DNA from: VFJJ01 sp031362415
Lineage (GTDB): Bacteria; Actinomycetota; Acidimicrobiia; IMCC26256; VFJJ01
Direction of reading: 5' to 3'
Length of the DNA: 64,000 nt
Assembly: GCA_031362415.1 (NCBI GenBank)
Contig: JANLSK010000078.1
Location: 1 to 64,000, forward strand
The translations under genes and the position numbers were made by a program. Below are positions 51,436 to 60,668 of the stretch, one piece after another (the first letter of the stretch is position 1; every line of letters starts with the position of its first letter). Below the pieces are notes generated by a model. That model ran no database searches. It saw nothing but the letters and a program-made list of their open reading frames with translations, and was not told the origin of the DNA.

Positions 51436-52194
51436 TCAGGGGAACAGGAGCCGGCCACCGTCGAGCATCAAGGTGGCGCCGGTGAGGTACCGGAAGTCGT
51501 CGCTCACCAGCGCGGCGACGGCTCGGCCGATGTCGTCGATCTCGTCCCCCATGCGCCGCAGCGGCACGGTCTTGAGCATCTTCTCGTAGGCCTCGGGGTG
51601 AGCGTCGCGGAACTCGATGGCCGGCGGGGTGAGCGCCGCGGGGCACACGACGTTGACGCGAATGTTGTCGCGACCCCATTCCCGCGCGGCGACGCGACTC
51701 AGCGCCCGCACGGCTTCTTTGGTCATCGCGTAGGCACCGAACCCAGGATCGCCGGTGACGGCGGTCGACGAGCCCAGGTTCACGATGCAACCGCCGCCGC
51801 GTGCCAACATGGCCGGATGGCTGGCCTGCATGGCGTAGAGCGTGCCGCGGCCACCGCTGCCGTACACCAGCTCCCAGGTGTCGTCGTCGATGTCGAGCAC
51901 CCTCACGTCGGGCTTGGTCGCCTGGGCGTTGTTCACCAGGATGTCGAGGCCCCCGAACGTCGTCACGGCGGCGTCGACCATGCGCTGCACGTCGTCTCGC
52001 CGTCCCACGTCGCCGACGACGGCGATGGCTCGGCCTCCCGCCTGCTCGATCTCCTCGACCACGGCCGAGAGCTTCGACTCGGTTCGCCCGCTGATGACGA
52101 TGGCAGCGCCGCGCTCGGCGAGGACGAGCGCAATGGCTCGTCCGATACCCTGCCCGGCGCCGGTCACCAGCGCAGTCTGGCCCGCGAGCGGCAT
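51436..52194 (-). CDS. SDR-family NAD(P)-dependent oxidoreductase
   Basis: ATG 52194 (MPLAGQTALVTGAGQGIGRA); 252 residues. TGAGQGIG, NNAQA (the Gly is Gln, so the NNAG motif is altered), VNLGSSTA, and YAMTK are present. SGRTESK after beta2 suggests NADP(H), unlike its neighbours. The end is TLMLDGGRLLFP. First gene after the GntR regulator gene on the minus strand. Confidence 0.88.
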   Translation of the reverse strand: MPLAGQTALVTGAGQGIGRAIALVLAERGAAIVISGRTESKLSAVVEEIEQAGGRAIAVVGDVGRRDDVQRMVDAAVTTFGGLDILVNNAQATKPDVRVLDIDDDTWELVYGSGGRGTLYAMQASHPAMLARGGGCIVNLGSSTAVTGDPGFGAYAMTKEAVRALSRVAAREWGRDNIRVNVVCPAALTPPAIEFRDAHPEAYEKMLKTVPLRRMGDEIDDIGRAVAALVSDDFRYLTGATLMLDGGRLLFP

Positions 52195-52318
52195 CCGACC
52201 CCCCAGGGTTCGCCGGACTGAAGAGTTGGATGATAGAGCGGATTGCGGGCCCACGTCATTTCTCACCTCGAGATCGAGGTCGATACAGCGAGAAGCTCAA
52301 CTGATCCCGATCGAGGGG

Positions 52319-53050
52319 TCAGGTGAAGGCGTCGACCACCGTGCCGCCCGCCTCGCCGAGGATGCTCCCGGCGGCGCGCAGGTGTGCGAGCCACAACGCT
52401 TCGGCGTCGTCGGCGGCCCCGACCCGGATGAGCTCGACAAGCTTGCGCCGGGTGCGATCGGCCTTCCGGGCCAGGCGCTCGTCGTCGGGATGGGGCACTC
52501 GCGTGTAAGCCCGGGTCACGGCCCGAGTGATGTGCTCGAGCATCGCCGTCAGCAGGATCAGCGCTTCGTTCTCGGTGAGCTGCACGAGGAGGGCGTTGAA
52601 CTCACCGAAACGTTCGGGCTCGCCGACCGTGTCGTAGCCGTCGAGCCACGTGGCGAGCTTGTCGGCGCTGGCGATCCGGTCCCGTCGGCTGGCCACCCAC
52701 CGCGCCGCCGGGGCCTCGACGATGGCCCGCACCTCGACGATGTCGGCGATCGTGCAACCCCGATGTTGGAGTACGAGCGACGCATAACGCGCCGCGGCCT
52801 CGTGTGACGGGACCTGCACGCGCGCCCCACCCCGAGCGCCGCGCCGAACCGTGATGAGCCCCTCGGACTCGAGGATCCGGAAGGCCTCGCGCAGGGTCGG
52901 CCGAGAGATGGAGAACTCCGCCATCAGCGCCGTCTCGGGCGGGAGCGCGGCGCCCTCGCCCAGGTCGCCGAGGACGATCTGGCGGCGAATCTGTTGCGCC
53001 ACGAGCTCTGCCGCCTTGGGGACCCGCACCTCGATCCGCTCGACACTCAT
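52319..53050 (-). CDS. FadR-type GntR-family transcriptional regulator
   Basis: ATG 53050 (MSVERIEVRVPKAAELVAQQ) with GAGGAC upstream; ATG 53068 is an alternative. 243 residues: winged helix-turn-helix (LPPETALMAEFSISRPTLRE, ILESEGLITVRRG) and an all-helical FCD ligand-binding domain from ~100 with metal-type residues (EVRAIVEAPAARWVA, H in EHITRAV and AHLRAAG). Such regulators sense carboxylates or acyl-CoAs. It is divergent from the amidohydrolase and upstream of the SDR-P450 genes, and may control both. Confidence 0.88.
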   Translation of the reverse strand: MSVERIEVRVPKAAELVAQQIRRQIVLGDLGEGAALPPETALMAEFSISRPTLREAFRILESEGLITVRRGARGGARVQVPSHEAAARYASLVLQHRGCTIADIVEVRAIVEAPAARWVASRRDRIASADKLATWLDGYDTVGEPERFGEFNALLVQLTENEALILLTAMLEHITRAVTRAYTRVPHPDDERLARKADRTRRKLVELIRVGAADDAEALWLAHLRAAGSILGEAGGTVVDAFT

Positions 53051-53224
53051 CGGTCGGCCTGTCCTCATCCGTCGTAGGTGGTCGTGGAAATCGGTGCAAT
53101 GAACTTACCTTGTCGCGGGCCGTCCGGCGATGATGGTCTCCCGTCGTCACCGTGCCGGTGTGGGGCCAATCAGCTAACGTCGTCAGCGGATTGACGTCCG
53201 AGGGTAGGTACGGAGGGGGCCAGG

Positions 53225-54379
53225 ATGTTCACGCTCTTCAGCGTCGACGACCACATCGTCGAGCCGGCGAATGTGTGGAGCAGTCGGGTACCCGCAGCGA
53301 TGCGCGATCGGGCGCCTCACGTCGTGGAGGCCGACGGTCGCGAGATGTGGGTCTGGGAGGGCGGTCGGGAGCTCACGATGGGCCTCAACGCCGTGGCGGG
53401 GACGCCGATCGAGACCTGGGGCGTCGAGCCCGTGCGGTTCTCCGACATGATCCCAGGCTGCTACGACCCCACGGCACGGGCCAACGACTTCCTGTCGAAC
53501 GGGATCTTCGCCAGTGTCGCTTTCCCGACGTTGCCCGGGTTCGCCGGCCGGAAGTTCATGACGTTTGAAGACAAGGTTCTGGCCCTGGCCTGTGTTCAGG
53601 CCTGGAACGACTTCCTGATCGAGGAGTGGTGCGCGGCCGCTCCCGAGATGTTCGTCCCCATGGTGATCGCCCCGGTGTGGGACGTCGACCTCGCCGTGGC
53701 CGAGACCGTGCGCTGCCTCGCCAAGGGAGCCAAGGCCTTGTGCTGGCTGGAGGACCCGGCAAACATCGGGCTCCCCGGCTATCACGGGCCCTACTGGGAA
53801 CCGCTGTTCGCGCTGTGCGAGGAGGCCAGCCTCCCCATCTGCATGCACATCGGCGGCGCGCTCCCCACGGTGTCGTTGGAGGGCACGGTGCCGATGGTCG
53901 AGATCGCAGCCGCGTTTGCGCATGCCGCCCGGTCGTCGGTGAACATGATGGTGAGCCCCATCCCCCGCAAGTACCCGGGACTGAAGCTCGTGTGGTCGGA
54001 AGGGGGCATCGGGTGGATCACCGCTGCGCTCGAGCGGGCCGATCGGCAATGGCTCCGCCACCAGCACTGGACCAAGGTTCCCGACGCCGAGGTGCTGCCA
54101 TCGGAGGTCGCCCGCCGCAACATGTGGTTCTGCATGATCGAGGAACCGATCGGGCTGAGCTACCGCAAGGATTTCGAGGTGGGGCACATCCTGTTCGAGT
54201 CCGACTACCCCCATGCCGACACGCCGTTTCCGAACACGCAAGCCGCGTGCGCGGCGCTCTTCGATGGTGTGCCGCAGCACGAGGTCGACCTGATCACCCA
54301 CGCCAATGCCGAAGGGCTCTTCGACTTCGCGCTCTCACAACGCCTGGTTGACGAGCACACCGCCGCGCTCACCCGATGA
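53225..54379 (+). CDS. Amidohydrolase-2 family protein
   Basis: ATG 53225 with GGAGGGGG upstream; 384 residues. TIM barrel of the same family as 34765: FSVDDHIVEPANVWSS (D-D-H), PICMHIGGALP (His), VWSEGGIGWITAALERAD and LFESDYPHADTPFPNT (Asp). The presence of two distant members at both ends of the catabolic region suggests two ring-opening or decarboxylation steps. Its last codons overlap the region where the CaiB-type gene starts (28-nt gap) and the motif ACCCGATGACCGGGC is found twice (54371, 54403). Confidence 0.88.
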   Translation: MFTLFSVDDHIVEPANVWSSRVPAAMRDRAPHVVEADGREMWVWEGGRELTMGLNAVAGTPIETWGVEPVRFSDMIPGCYDPTARANDFLSNGIFASVAFPTLPGFAGRKFMTFEDKVLALACVQAWNDFLIEEWCAAAPEMFVPMVIAPVWDVDLAVAETVRCLAKGAKALCWLEDPANIGLPGYHGPYWEPLFALCEEASLPICMHIGGALPTVSLEGTVPMVEIAAAFAHAARSSVNMMVSPIPRKYPGLKLVWSEGGIGWITAALERADRQWLRHQHWTKVPDAEVLPSEVARRNMWFCMIEEPIGLSYRKDFEVGHILFESDYPHADTPFPNTQAACAALFDGVPQHEVDLITHANAEGLFDFALSQRLVDEHTAALTR

Positions 54380-54407
54380 CCGGGCTCACCCGGACAGGGC
54401 CCACCCG

Positions 54408-56867
54408 ATGACCGGGCCGCTGCTGGGGGAGAACGTCGTCGATCTCTCCACGGGGATCGCCGGGGCCTATTGCACCAAGGTCCTGGCCGACGCCGGCGCC
54501 GACATCGTGAAGGTCGAAGGGCCGAGCGGCGACCCGCTCCGGCGCTTCTCGGCGAGCGGAGCCACGATCGCGCTCGACGACGACGGCGCCCTGTTCCAGT
54601 ATCTCGCCGGCGGTAAGCGCAGCGTCGTGGTCGATCCGGCATCGAGCGCCGCCCGCCCGCTCGTGGCCGATCTCGTGCGGACGGCCGACGGCGTGGTGTG
54701 GTCGCCCGGTTCGGCCCTGGCCGAGCATCCCGATCTGTCGCCCCACGCGCTGCGGCGGCTGGCTCCGCAGGCGACCGTCGTCACGGTGACGCCCTTCGGC
54801 CTCGATACCCCCTGGTCGGATCGTCCCGCGACCGAGGCCACCCTGCAGGCCATGTGTGGTAGCGCCGGCCAGCGGGGCACCATCGAGACGCCGCCGCTCA
54901 TCGTGGGCGGTCGCCTCGGCGACTACGAAGCCGGAATGCTCGCCGCCGTCTCGTACCTGATCTCGCGCCATCGGCGAGTTCGTACCGGGCGAGGCGAGCT
55001 GGTCGACGTCTCGGCCCTGGAAGCGCAGTGCCTCACGAACGTGATGTATCCGGTCACGTTCACCTCGATCGCCGGGTTCCCGATGCGGCCGGTGCGCATG
55101 ACGAACCTGCCCGGGATCCATCCGAGCGTCGACGGCTTCATCGGGTTCATGGTGGTGACCGGCCAGCAGTGGCTCGACTTCTGTGCCATGGTCGAGCGAC
55201 CCGATTGGGCCGCGGACGAGGCGCTGTTTCGCATGACGACCCGAGCCGAGCGGAGGGCCGAGCTGGTGGGCCACATCGACCGTTGGATGGGCCAGCGCAC
55301 GTCCGAGGAGATCGCCGATCTCGCCTCCGCGTTGCGTATCCCGGTGGCCGTCCTCGGCAACGGTGCGACGCTGCCTCACGCAGCCCAGTTCCACGATCAC
55401 GAGTGGTACGTGAGGAACCCGCGGGGAGGATTCCTCCAGCCCGACGTGCCCTACACGTTCGGGGCCGGATCGGGGGCGAGCCGCCGGGCGCCCACGGCGG
55501 CGCCCCGGCTGGGTGAGCACACCGCCAGCGTCACCGCCGCTCTTCGCGCCGGCGCCCGTCATGCGGATTCGCTCGTTCCCGCACCGCCGCTCGAACCCGG
55601 GGCTCGACCGTTCGACGGACTGCGCGTGCTCGACTTCTGCAACAACTGGGCCGGTCCCATCGTCGGACACGTGATGGCGCTCTTCGGCGCCGACGTGATC
55701 AAACTCGAGTCGACCGTCAAGCCCGATCCCTTGCGCTTCAACACGATCAAACCACTCGACAGCGATCAGTACTGGGAGTGGTCGCCGCTCCAGCACGGCC
55801 CCAACACGTCCAAGCGCGATCTCACCCTCGACATGGCCAGCCCCCAAGGCCGAGAGCTCGCGCTGCGCCTCGTAGCCCAGAGCGACGTCATCGTCGAGAA
55901 CTTCAGCCCGCGAGTGATGCACCAGTGGGGCCTCACCGAGGAGGCCGTGCGAGCCGCCAACCCGGCTGCGGTGTTCCTCCGGGCCCCGGCCTACGGCCTC
56001 GCCGGACCGTGGCGCGACCGGGTGGGCTACGCCCAGACCATCGAGATGACGGCCGGGTTGGCCTGGGTCACCGGGCTGACCGAGCTGGCACCCGAGATAC
56101 CCAATGGCCCGTGCGACCCCATCGCCGGGTTGCACGCCACGATCGGGCTGTTGTTGGCGTTGGAGCACCGGCGCCGATCGGGTGCCGGCATGGTGCTCGA
56201 GGTGCCGATGGTGGGGGGCGCGCTCAACGTCGCGGCCGAGCTCGTCATCGAGCACTCGGCATACGGTGCGTTGCTTGGGCGTGACGGCAATCGCAGCCCG
56301 ACCGTCGTCCCGCAAGGCGCCTATCGCACGGGCGACGACGACCTGCCGTTCGGGCAGGGTCGCTGGGTGATCATCTCCGTCGTCGACGATGACCGATGGC
56401 GAGCACTCGTGGCGGTGCTGGGCGCGCCGGCATGGGCGGCCGATCCCGTGCTGGGCACGGCTGCGGGGCGCCGAGCTGCCCACGACACCATCGACGAGCA
56501 CCTCGCCCGATGGTGTGAGGAGCGTTCGGCCGCCGACGTCGAGTCGCTGCTGCTACAGGCCGGCATCGCCGTTGCCAAGGTGCGACTGCCGCACGAGCAG
56601 ACCGAGCTCGAGCCCTTGGTGGCCCGGTCGTTCTTCACGACGCTGGAGCATCCGGTGACAGGGATCAACGTCCACGGCGGGTTCCCGGCATTGTTCTCGG
56701 CCGGCCCCGACCCGGCATCGCTGCATCGGGGTCCGCCGCCCACGTTGGGCCAGCACAACCACGAGATCCTCGGCGACCTGCTCGGCCTCGACTCCGAGGA
56801 GATCGCCCGACTCGAATCGGCCGGCGTGATCGGTACCCAGGTGGGCGCGGGCTCGACAGCATGGTGA
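54408..56867 (+). CDS. Two-domain CaiB/BaiF CoA-transferase (family III)
   Basis: ATG 54408 (MTGPLLGENVVDLSTGIAGA). 819 residues hold two complete CaiB-like domains: the first to ~395 (YCTKVLADAGADIVKVEGPS; RLGDYEAGMLAAVSYLISRH) and the second from ~400 (FDGLRVLDFCNNWAGPIVGH; PNGPCDPIAGLHATIGLLLA). The acid that carries CoA as an anhydride is kept in both (GDYEAG and CDPIAG). Family III enzymes move CoA between carboxylic acids. Most are single-domain homodimers interlocked like rings; a tandem fusion makes the dimer in one chain. Likely works with the CaiB gene at 56952. Confidence 0.9.
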   Translation: MTGPLLGENVVDLSTGIAGAYCTKVLADAGADIVKVEGPSGDPLRRFSASGATIALDDDGALFQYLAGGKRSVVVDPASSAARPLVADLVRTADGVVWSPGSALAEHPDLSPHALRRLAPQATVVTVTPFGLDTPWSDRPATEATLQAMCGSAGQRGTIETPPLIVGGRLGDYEAGMLAAVSYLISRHRRVRTGRGELVDVSALEAQCLTNVMYPVTFTSIAGFPMRPVRMTNLPGIHPSVDGFIGFMVVTGQQWLDFCAMVERPDWAADEALFRMTTRAERRAELVGHIDRWMGQRTSEEIADLASALRIPVAVLGNGATLPHAAQFHDHEWYVRNPRGGFLQPDVPYTFGAGSGASRRAPTAAPRLGEHTASVTAALRAGARHADSLVPAPPLEPGARPFDGLRVLDFCNNWAGPIVGHVMALFGADVIKLESTVKPDPLRFNTIKPLDSDQYWEWSPLQHGPNTSKRDLTLDMASPQGRELALRLVAQSDVIVENFSPRVMHQWGLTEEAVRAANPAAVFLRAPAYGLAGPWRDRVGYAQTIEMTAGLAWVTGLTELAPEIPNGPCDPIAGLHATIGLLLALEHRRRSGAGMVLEVPMVGGALNVAAELVIEHSAYGALLGRDGNRSPTVVPQGAYRTGDDDLPFGQGRWVIISVVDDDRWRALVAVLGAPAWAADPVLGTAAGRRAAHDTIDEHLARWCEERSAADVESLLLQAGIAVAKVRLPHEQTELEPLVARSFFTTLEHPVTGINVHGGFPALFSAGPDPASLHRGPPPTLGQHNHEILGDLLGLDSEEIARLESAGVIGTQVGAGSTAW

Positions 56868-56951
56868 TGGCTCGCGCCTCCTTTGTCGTAGTGGGTATGG
56901 CAGCGGCGCGACCGTGTGTTTTCGAGTTATCCGGTGCGACGGGTCGACCGT

Positions 56952-58202
56952 ATGAGTGAGTTACTGGCCGGGATCAGAGTCATCGAGTCGGCCATGCTCT
57001 TCAACGGTGACACCGTCGGTGCACACCTCGGCGATCTCGGTGCCGACGTCATCAAGGTCGAGCAGCCCGGCGGAGGCGACTATCTCCGCCACTTCCTCGG
57101 TCAGCTGACACCGGGCCACAGCCCGGCCCACGTTCAGATCAATCGCAACAAGCGCAGCGTCACCATCGACCTGCGCTCCGATCGGGGACGCGAGGCGTTC
57201 TGGCGTTTGCACGCCACCGCCGACGTGTTCGTCGACGGCAACGCCGCCGACGCCTGCGCCCAGCTCGGGATCGGCTACGACGAACAACGCCGCCGGAAGC
57301 CCGACATCGTTTACTGCCAGTACACCGGGTATGGCGCGACCGGTCCCTATGCGGCCATCCCCACGCACGGTCAGATGATGGACGCGCTGGCCGGTGCGTG
57401 CCCTATGGAGATGGGCGCCAACGGTGAGCTCCACCCGGGTCGGTCCGTCGGACCCATGCGGGGTGTCGATACCGGCGGCGAAGGGACGGCTGCGGGCGCG
57501 ATCCACGCGGCGTTCCACATCGCCGCGGCGTTGGTGCAGCGGGCGCGTACCGGTGCTGGGTGTTACATCGACATATCGGGTACCGAAGGGGTTATCGCCC
57601 AGGGCTGGATTGCCGCAACCTATGCGCTCAACGAGCATCGCATCACCGATACGTCGACGATGCCGGCCACCGTCGACGGCGTCATGACCGGCGCCAAGTA
57701 CCAGTATTACGAGTGCTCGGACGGCAACGTAGTGTTGTTCTGTTGCATCGAGCCGAAGTTCTGGCGGAACTTCTGTCGAGCGGTTGGGCGCGACGACCTG
57801 ATAGCGGTCCACACCGGTGGTCGCGATGGCGGTAACCCCGTCGACTTCGGTGTCGGCGAAACCGAGTTGCGCGCCGAGCTGCAAGCGATCATCGGAGCGT
57901 TACCGCTCGCGCACTGGGTGAGCGTCGCTGCCGAGCACGACATCCCCATGGGTCCGGCCTACCGGTCGGTGCTGGAAGCCGCGGCCGACCCGCATCTCGT
58001 GGCGCGCGGCACCCTGCACACCGCTGTGCATCCCCAGGCCGGCGAGTACACCTTCGTCAAGGAAGCCGGGATCGTCGCCGGCCAGCCCTACCGCATCCGC
58101 CACCATGCCCCTGCCCTGGGCCAACACACCACCGAGATCCTCACCGAGCTGGGTTACACCCCCACCGAGATCGAGGGCATGTCCACCGCCCGAGCGATCT
58201 GA
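56952..58202 (+). CDS. CaiB/BaiF CoA-transferase (family III)
   Basis: ATG 56952 (MSELLAGIRVIESAMLFNGD); GTG 56916 is in frame but has a poor ribosome site. 416 residues with the N-terminal LGDLGADVIKVEQPGGGDYL, RNKRSVTIDLRSDRGREAFW, the active-site region RGVDTGGEGTAAGAIHAA and the C-terminal HAPALGQHTTEILTELGYTP. It is 84 nt after the double-domain enzyme and probably transfers CoA to a related acid. The Asp is in VDTGG rather than the usual GDxxAG, so its exact position in the site needs alignment. Confidence 0.88.
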   Translation: MSELLAGIRVIESAMLFNGDTVGAHLGDLGADVIKVEQPGGGDYLRHFLGQLTPGHSPAHVQINRNKRSVTIDLRSDRGREAFWRLHATADVFVDGNAADACAQLGIGYDEQRRRKPDIVYCQYTGYGATGPYAAIPTHGQMMDALAGACPMEMGANGELHPGRSVGPMRGVDTGGEGTAAGAIHAAFHIAAALVQRARTGAGCYIDISGTEGVIAQGWIAATYALNEHRITDTSTMPATVDGVMTGAKYQYYECSDGNVVLFCCIEPKFWRNFCRAVGRDDLIAVHTGGRDGGNPVDFGVGETELRAELQAIIGALPLAHWVSVAAEHDIPMGPAYRSVLEAAADPHLVARGTLHTAVHPQAGEYTFVKEAGIVAGQPYRIRHHAPALGQHTTEILTELGYTPTEIEGMSTARAI

Positions 58203-58256
58203 CTCTTGCGATCGGCTCACACCCGCTGCTCCCGCAGGCCCCGCCGAATCAGCTGA

Positions 58257-59117
58257 ATGATTCGCGTTATGGTGGCCAGGATGGGGAGCGGGGGCAGCCT
58301 GGCCGGCCGGGTGGCCGTGGTGACCGGAGCCGGTCGCGGCATCGGTCGGGCCCACGCCATCACGCTCGCCGCGCTCGGTGCCGCAGTCGTGGTGAACGAC
58401 CTCGGGACCGGGCTCGACGGCTCGGGTGAAGACACGGGTGTTGCCGAGGCCGTCATCGCCGAGATTTGTACAAGGAGTGGACGGGCCATCGGCGACGCCA
58501 CCGACATCAGCTCGTTCGCCGGTGGTTCAGCGCTCGTCGAGCGCGCGCTGACTGCCTTCGGTCGACTCGACATCCTCATCAACAACGCCGGGATCGGCGC
58601 CGACGCGCCGCTCGATGAGCTCGACGAGGAGACGGTGCTGCGACTGCTGCGGGTCCACCACATCGGGACGCTGGCAACGGCCAAGGCCGCACTTCCGATC
58701 ATGCGAGCGCAGGGCCACGGTCGCATCGTCAACACGGTGTCCGAGGCCGCGCTCGACCCGCGCCACCCCGGGGGGATCGCCTACGGCGGTGCCAAGGCCG
58801 CCGTCTGGGCGGCCACGCTCGCCATGGCCCGCGAGACCGAGGGATCGGGCGTCACCGTCAATGCCATCTCGCCGGGCGCCCGCACCCGCATGAACGACGC
58901 GCTCTTCGCCGCGCTGGGCGAGCCGGCGCTCGACCTCGACCCGTTCCACGTTGCCCGAGTCGTCGCGGCGCTCGTCGCCGACGACGCCGGGCACCTGAAC
59001 GGCCGGATCGTGCACGCCGCAGCCGGACAGGTGCGCGAGTACCTCGTACGTCGGACGGCCGACGGCGACGCCGTCGCGTTCCTGACCGCCGCGTCAACGT
59101 CGGCACCCGGCCCCTGA
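58257..59117 (+). CDS. SDR-family NAD(P)-dependent oxidoreductase
   Basis: ATG 58257; internal ATGs at 58269 and 58281 are possible starts and no strong ribosome site separates them. Up to 286 residues: TGAGRGIG, VNDLGTG (NAD-type acid after beta2), NNAGIGAD, VNTVSEAAL, YGGAK, all intact. The VVVNDLGTGLDGSGEDTG stretch is the mark of SDRs related to the MFE-2 3-hydroxyacyl-CoA dehydrogenase domain, so a beta-oxidation-like step is likely. It follows the two CoA-transferase genes on the same strand. Confidence 0.88.
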   Translation: MIRVMVARMGSGGSLAGRVAVVTGAGRGIGRAHAITLAALGAAVVVNDLGTGLDGSGEDTGVAEAVIAEICTRSGRAIGDATDISSFAGGSALVERALTAFGRLDILINNAGIGADAPLDELDEETVLRLLRVHHIGTLATAKAALPIMRAQGHGRIVNTVSEAALDPRHPGGIAYGGAKAAVWAATLAMARETEGSGVTVNAISPGARTRMNDALFAALGEPALDLDPFHVARVVAALVADDAGHLNGRIVHAAAGQVREYLVRRTADGDAVAFLTAASTSAPGP

Positions 59118-59198
59118 CATCATCCGAGTCCTGATCGACGGACGCATCCCCATGACGACACCGAGACGGGCCCGCACCACGACGCAGAGGGAGTCGAA

Positions 59199-59330
59199 AT
59201 GGATTCCGAAGGCCTGGGGCTGGGGGCTGATGGCGACGGTCTCGGGCTCGTGGGTCGGGTCGTCATCGTCACCGGAGCCGGCAACGGTCTGGGCCGCAGC
59301 TATGCGCACGATCTGGCCCGACCAAGGTGA
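59199..59330 (+). pseudogene. 5' stub of another SDR gene
   Basis: ATG 59199 with GAGGGAG upstream begins GLVGRVVIVTGAGNGLGRSY, the cofactor-binding start of an SDR, and stops making sense after HDLARP where RHS-like DNA on the other strand begins. It was cut off by a rearrangement at ~59327, the right edge of the intact catabolic genes. Confidence 0.7.
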
Positions 59331-59622
59331 GTGAGAACTCCCCGCCCGCCAACGGGGTCAGGGTCACGTCAGCGAACGCGGGGGCCGGTAGAGCCCATCC
59401 AGGCTGAACACGCCCGACCGGCCATCCGGGAAATGGACCTCGAGATCGGTCCCACCCGAGATCGTCTCCGCAAAGACATCGAAACTTCCGGTCCAACCTA
59501 CCCCCAATGCGCTGGCGGTCGTGTTCGTTCGAGTTATACGAGCGTGACCAGCCCAAACCCAACAGGCCCGACGTCGGAGTCAGGTCGGTGATCGTATCGT
59601 AGAAGTTACCGTTAGCCGTTGG
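59327..59622 (-). pseudogene. RHS-repeat protein fragment
   Basis: On the minus strand, GNFYDTITDLTPTSGLLGLG and WSRSYNS give the RHS/DUF6531-like start; a second frame continues ASALGVGWTGSFDVFAETIS and LEVHFPDGRSGVFSLDGLYR; a third gives FADVTLTPLAGGEFSLT. The pieces line up with one RHS polymorphic-toxin-like protein but need two frameshifts, and both ends are missing. A relic, not a working toxin. Confidence 0.6.
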
Positions 59623-59624
59623 GA

Positions 59625-59830
59625 CCCCCGCCGAGGTGTTGCGGGTCCTGCTCGAAGAAGAGGTCGCCGGTCGTGACGCATCCACCCGCCGCCAACGGCG
59701 CAAGGCCGCCGGCTTCCCCAACGGCAAGACGTTCGAGTCCTGGCGGGTGCCAACCGTAGGCGACTCCTCCATCGCCCCAGCGCGAGCGGTCGATCAGCAG
59801 TTCCTCGGGCGCCCTGAACATTGGCCTCGC
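59625..59830 (+). mobile_element. IS21-family istB remnant
   Basis: The plus strand reads VLRVLLEEEVAGRDASTRRQ then RRKAAGFPNGKTFESW, the N-terminal signature of the IS21 helper ATPase IstB (LLEEEV-x-x-R-x-x-S, RR-x-A-x-FP-x-x-KT). After ~59745 the match becomes ragged (DSSIAPARAVDQQFLG). The P-loop and the istA gene are absent. It lies just before the right copy of the tRNA-Lys repeat. Confidence 0.65.
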
Positions 59831-59958
59831 TTGACCCACATTCTGACCCACATCGGGACGGATTCCGGCGTACGTCGGCGGACACCCCGCCCACGAAAGT
59901 GCAGGTCAACAGGCATTACCGGATGTCTGCGGACAGTGATGAATCACAGGAGTTCGAT

Positions 59959-60045
59959 CTCTTAATCAGCGGGTTCCCGGATCGAATCCGGGGGGGTGTA
60001 CCAGTAGAACAGCAGCTCAGAGGCCCTCTCCGGAGGGCCTCTGCT
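59959..60045 (+). repeat. Direct repeat, right copy (attR-like): tRNA-Lys 3' half plus hairpin
   Basis: Matches 30450-30535 across the anticodon loop, variable region, T arm, acceptor 3' strand and the AGAGGCCCTC/GAGGGCCTCT hairpin (60019-60042), with a few base changes. The 5' half of a tRNA is missing, so it is not a working tRNA gene. This is what is expected at the far end of an element integrated into tRNA-Lys. Confidence 0.8.
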
Positions 60046-60269
60046 GGCGACTGAAAACGTTGACGACCATCTTGACGACCATCGAGCCCAATCGACGACC
60101 GCCCGTCGTCCAACCACTCTCTCGGGGGTGCGACCGAAGCGACAGAGGCGACGAAGGGTCAGCGAGGGCCGAGCGCTCGTTCCATGGCGTCAGCTGCCTG
60201 CCGCTGGGCCATCGGCTGGAGGTAGCTGCGAGCTACTGCCAAGCCGAACGATGAGCGCCAGCTCGAGCG

Positions 60270-60668
60270 CTACGACACCAGGGGGCTGGTGTCCTCGCCT
60301 CCGAGCATCTTTCCCACCAGAGCGGAGTCGAAGTAGTCACGCCATTGGCTGATCTTGCCGTCGACGACCTCGAACGTGCCCATCACCGGCACGGGCGCGC
60401 GCACCCCGCCCATCCCCACCAGGTCAACGCGTTCGGTCAGCACCAGGTTGCCGTCGGCTACCAGGTGACGCACCTGATACTCATAGACCTCGGGAAACAT
60501 CGCCCACTGACCCGCCAGGTTGGCGATGGTGGCTTCGATGCCCTTGGAAGCCTCCATCCCCATGTTGTGGTAGGTGACGTCGTCGGCCAGGAGCGGCCGC
60601 AGGAGCTCGGCATCCCGCTTGGTCACCCCGGCACAGAACTCCCGCACGATCTCGGCGGCGTTGCTCAT
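60270..60668 (-). CDS. Limonene-1,2-epoxide hydrolase-like (SnoaL/LEH fold) protein
   Basis: ATG 60668 (MSNAAEIVREFCAGVTKRDA) with GGGGAG upstream; 132 residues. The LEH group features are here: LLADDVTYHNMGMEASKGIE, VLTERVDLVGMGGVRAPVPV and GTFEVVDGKISQWRDYFDSA. The Arg-Asp residues of ERVD and WRDYFD correspond to the Asp-Arg-Asp catalytic set of limonene-epoxide hydrolases, so water addition to an epoxide is a fair prediction. It is divergent from a TetR gene and shares its operator. Confidence 0.82.
   Translation of the reverse strand: MSNAAEIVREFCAGVTKRDAELLRPLLADDVTYHNMGMEASKGIEATIANLAGQWAMFPEVYEYQVRHLVADGNLVLTERVDLVGMGGVRAPVPVMGTFEVVDGKISQWRDYFDSALVGKMLGGEDTSPLVS

Noticed and set aside
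54369..56501. 710-residue minus-strand open frame opposite the double CaiB gene
   Set aside because: The plus strand has two complete CaiB domains with active-site residues; the minus frame is a shadow.
59959..60003. Second tRNA-Lys gene
   Set aside because: Only the 3' half is present; no D arm or 5' acceptor strand precedes it.
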